The notes below the pieces were generated by a model that saw only the letters and a list, made by a program, of their open reading frames with translations, was not told the DNA's origin and searched no databases. A stretch of DNA of 14,455 nt from Eubacteriales bacterium (lineage in GTDB: Bacteria; Bacillota_A; Clostridia; Christensenellales; Aristaeellaceae), in NCBI GenBank assembly GCA_030528845.1, contig JAUMYC010000041.1, positions 1-14,455 on the forward strand, read 5' to 3'. Shown piece after piece: positions 12,492 to 14,455 of this stretch (the stretch's first letter is position 1; each line of letters starts with the position of its first letter). Position numbers and translations under genes: made by a program.

Positions 12492-13619
12492 ATGCAGTAT
12501 CGTGTATTCCCCAAAATCAATGCAAAATCCTCTGTTCTGGGCTTCGGCTGCATGCGTCTGCCGATGCAGGACACCGAAAACCACCCCATCGACCGTCCGG
12601 AAGCCATCGCCATGCTGCGCTACGCCATCGACAACGGCCTGACCTATGTCGATACCGCCTTCGGCTATCATAACGAAGAGAGCGAAGTCGTGGTCGGCCT
12701 CGCGCTGCAGGACGGCTACCGCGAGAAGGTCAACCTCGCCACCAAGCTGCCCCTGTGGAAGGTCGAGACTTACGAAGACATGGAAAAGCTGCTCGACACC
12801 CAGCTGGGCCGCCTGCAGACCGACCACGTCGATTTCTACCTGCTGCACTCCTGCAACCGCAGCTCCTTTAACAGGGTCAAGGAGCTGGGCGCGTTCAAGT
12901 TCCTTGAGGACATGAAGGCCAAGGGCAAGATCAAATACGCCGGCTTCTCCTTCCACGATGACGCAGCCGCCTTCCGCGAGATCGTCGACAGCTACGACTG
13001 GGACTTCTGCCAGGTGCAGATGAACGTGCTGGACGAGTTCAACCAGGCCACCATGGAGGGCGTGAAGTATGCCGCCTCCAAGAACATCGGCCTGATCGTC
13101 ATGGAGCCCCTGCGCGGCGGCGCGCTGACCGTGCGCATGCCCGAGGAGATCAAGGAAGTCTACAAAAAGAGCGCCTACGAGCGCACCGAGGCCGAATGGG
13201 CCTTCCGCTGGGTCTATGACAAGCCCGAGTTCATCGTCGTCCTCTCCGGCATGTCCACCATGGAACAGGTCAAGGAAAACATGGCCATCTTCGACAAGGC
13301 TGAGGCAAACTGCCTGAAGGAAGACGAGAAGGAGACCCTGACCAACATCCGCAAGGCGTACGAGGCCCGCATCCGCGTGGGCTGCACCGGCTGCGAATAC
13401 TGCGTCGCCGGCTGCCCGGCCGAGATCAAGATCCCCGAGATCTTCCGCCCCTACGACAACGCCGCCATGTTCGATACTCTCCCCCGTTTCTACGAGAACT
13501 ATCGCAAGAACATCGGCGAAAACAAGTGCCTGCAGTGCGGCGCGTGCGAAGCCTCCTGCCCGCAGAAAATCGAGATCCGCAAGTGGCTCGAGATCATCGA
13601 CAACGAGGCCAAGGCCTGA
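12492..13619 (+). CDS. aldo/keto reductase with C-terminal two-cluster ferredoxin domain
   Basis: The 375-residue protein joins an aldo/keto reductase barrel (about 1-290) to a ferredoxin-like tail. The catalytic tetrad is visible as D54 and Y59 (DTAFGY), K85 (TKLPLW) and H119 (DFYLLH). The tail holds two [4Fe-4S] motifs: C298, C301, C304, C308 and C346, C349, C352, C356, each ending in Cys-Pro. This matches the iron-sulfur aldo/keto reductase family frequent in anaerobes; the physiological substrate is unknown. The clusters suggest electrons may come from or go to ferredoxin rather than only NAD(P)H, but that is inference. ATG at 12492 has AAGGAGG 8 bases upstream. It is convergent with rho and sits right behind a terminator. 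Confidence 0.92.
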   Translation: MQYRVFPKINAKSSVLGFGCMRLPMQDTENHPIDRPEAIAMLRYAIDNGLTYVDTAFGYHNEESEVVVGLALQDGYREKVNLATKLPLWKVETYEDMEKLLDTQLGRLQTDHVDFYLLHSCNRSSFNRVKELGAFKFLEDMKAKGKIKYAGFSFHDDAAAFREIVDSYDWDFCQVQMNVLDEFNQATMEGVKYAASKNIGLIVMEPLRGGALTVRMPEEIKEVYKKSAYERTEAEWAFRWVYDKPEFIVVLSGMSTMEQVKENMAIFDKAEANCLKEDEKETLTNIRKAYEARIRVGCTGCEYCVAGCPAEIKIPEIFRPYDNAAMFDTLPRFYENYRKNIGENKCLQCGACEASCPQKIEIRKWLEIIDNEAKA

Positions 13620-13642
13620 TCGCTGCGCATTCCGACCGACAT

Positions 13643-13697
13643 AAAAACCCCTCCCGCGAACGCTCCGTACAGAGGCGTTCGCGGGAGGGGTTTTTTT
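13643..13697. terminator. bidirectional terminator between the reductase gene and rho
   Basis: A perfect 21-bp stem (13643-13663 with 13675-13695) has an 11-base loop. It carries A-runs on the left and T-runs on the right, so it can stop transcription from both converging genes. It begins 23 bases after the reductase stop and ends 10 bases from the rho stop. Confidence 0.95.
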
Positions 13698-13707
13698 CTT
13701 CGGCCTC

Positions 13708-14455
13708 TCAGCGGCCGCCGACGGTAAAGCCGTCCTTCTGCCACGAGGCAAACAGCGCCTTGATGCGCGCAAAGAATTCTGCGTTCGTTTCCGTCTTTTC
13801 GAGCATGCTCATGAGCTGCTCGAGCGTGTCCTGATTGGAGCCGCCCGAGAGCATGCGCCGCACGGCCAGAGCGCCCTCGGCCTCCTCCGGCGAGAGCAGC
13901 AGATCGTCTCTGCGGGTGCCGGAGCGGTTCATATCGATCGCCGGGAAGATGCGCTTTTCGCTCAGCCGCCGGTCGAGATGGATCTCGCTGTTGCCCGTGC
14001 CCTTGAACTCCTCGTAGATAATATCGTCCATGCGGCTGCCCGTCTCGACCAGCGCCGTGGCGATGATGGTGAGGCTGCCGCCGTTTTCGATATTGCGCGC
14101 CGCGCCGAAAAAGCGCTTGGGCTTATGCAGCGCGCCCGGGTCGAGCCCGCCGGAGAGCGTGCGGCCCGTGGGCGGGACGACGAGGTTGTAGGCGCGCGCC
14201 AGACGGGTGATCGAATCGAGCAGCAGCACGACGTCCTGCCCCTGCTCCACGAGCCTCTGCGCGCGCTCGAGCGCCATCTGCGCCACAGCCGCATGATTTT
14301 CCGGCACCTCGTCAAACGTGGAATACACCACCTCGCCCCGGATCGACCGGCGCATGTCGGTCACTTCCTCCGGGCGCTCGTCGATCAGCAGCACGATCAG
14401 CTTGAGCTCCGGATTATTCTGCGTCACGGCGTTGGCGATCTTCTTGAGCAGCACC
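13708..14455 (-). CDS. rho: transcription termination factor Rho, C-terminal part
   Basis: This is the C-terminal 249 or so residues of the RNA helicase Rho; the N-terminal RNA-binding domain and the Walker A loop lie outside the window, so no start is called. Visible family blocks are [33 protein letters not shown] and the Walker B stretch [57 protein letters not shown] and [20 protein letters not shown] follow. Translation ends with DGFTVGGR. The frame is intact throughout and shows nothing unusual. Confidence 0.96.
   Translation of the reverse strand, partial: VLLKKIANAVTQNNPELKLIVLLIDERPEEVTDMRRSIRGEVVYSTFDEVPENHAAVAQMALERAQRLVEQGQDVVLLLDSITRLARAYNLVVPPTGRTLSGGLDPGALHKPKRFFGAARNIENGGSLTIIATALVETGSRMDDIIYEEFKGTGNSEIHLDRRLSEKRIFPAIDMNRSGTRRDDLLLSPEEAEGALAVRRMLSGGSNQDTLEQLMSMLEKTETNAEFFARIKALFASWQKDGFTVGGR

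Noticed and set aside
10589..12613. Minus-strand open frame of over 600 codons antisense to the histidine kinase
   Set aside because: The plus-strand kinase has all its motifs in order. The antisense frame is His/Ala/Gly-rich and crosses a terminator.
1..14455. CRISPR arrays, tRNA or rRNA genes, transposases, phage genes
   Set aside because: No direct repeat-spacer pattern, no cloverleaf or rRNA-like stretch, and no transposase, integrase or phage protein was recognised on either strand.

Overview
The window looks like chromosomal DNA from a GC-rich, endospore-forming anaerobe of the Firmicutes, class Clostridia. It carries a membrane Rnf-type ferredoxin:NAD+ oxidoreductase, two sporulation sigma factors (SigK and SigG), a YlmC/YmxH sporulation protein and a ferritin-like coat F protein, next to the clostridial-style run sigG-ylmC-nrdR. 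I cannot fix genus or family from sequence alone. Nearly all of the window is coding. No tRNA, rRNA, CRISPR array, transposase or phage gene was seen. Layout: positions 1-213 hold palindromic intergenic DNA (a two-hairpin element and a 17-bp-stem terminator). Positions 214-4522, minus strand, are an Rnf operon in the order rnfC-rnfD-rnfE-rnfA-rnfB, driven by an almost perfect SigA promoter at 4622-4650. The usual rnfG between rnfD and rnfE is absent, and those two genes overlap by 17 bases. Positions 4663-7891, minus strand, hold sigK, a four-helix CotF/ferritin-like protein and a membrane PAS-GGDEF protein. Divergent from these, positions 8028-9109 carry sigG and ylmC behind a SigF/SigG-type promoter. 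After a 279-base gap rich in inverted repeats come nrdR (9389-9868), a PhoB/WalR-type response regulator (9924-10625) and its PhoR-type histidine kinase (10622-12418). An aldo/keto reductase with a C-terminal two-cluster ferredoxin domain (12492-13619) sits just downstream of a terminator hairpin. It converges on a partial rho gene (minus strand, leaving the window at 14455), with a 21-bp-stem bidirectional terminator between them. How the genes work together: Rnf couples electron flow between reduced ferredoxin and NAD+ to an ion gradient. The ferredoxin-like reductase is another redox enzyme that could draw on the same electron pool (inference). The middle block is sporulation machinery: SigG acts late in the forespore and SigK late in the mother cell. 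The coat-F/ferritin gene has a promoter-like sequence of the same forespore class as sigG. NrdR and the two-component pair are housekeeping regulators. The most notable points are the Rnf operon without rnfG, a perfect 32-base palindrome inside the sigK coding sequence, the matching forespore-type promoters of sigG and the ferritin-like gene, a GGDEF protein with altered nucleotide-binding residues, and a reductase gene with almost no room for its own promoter behind a terminator.
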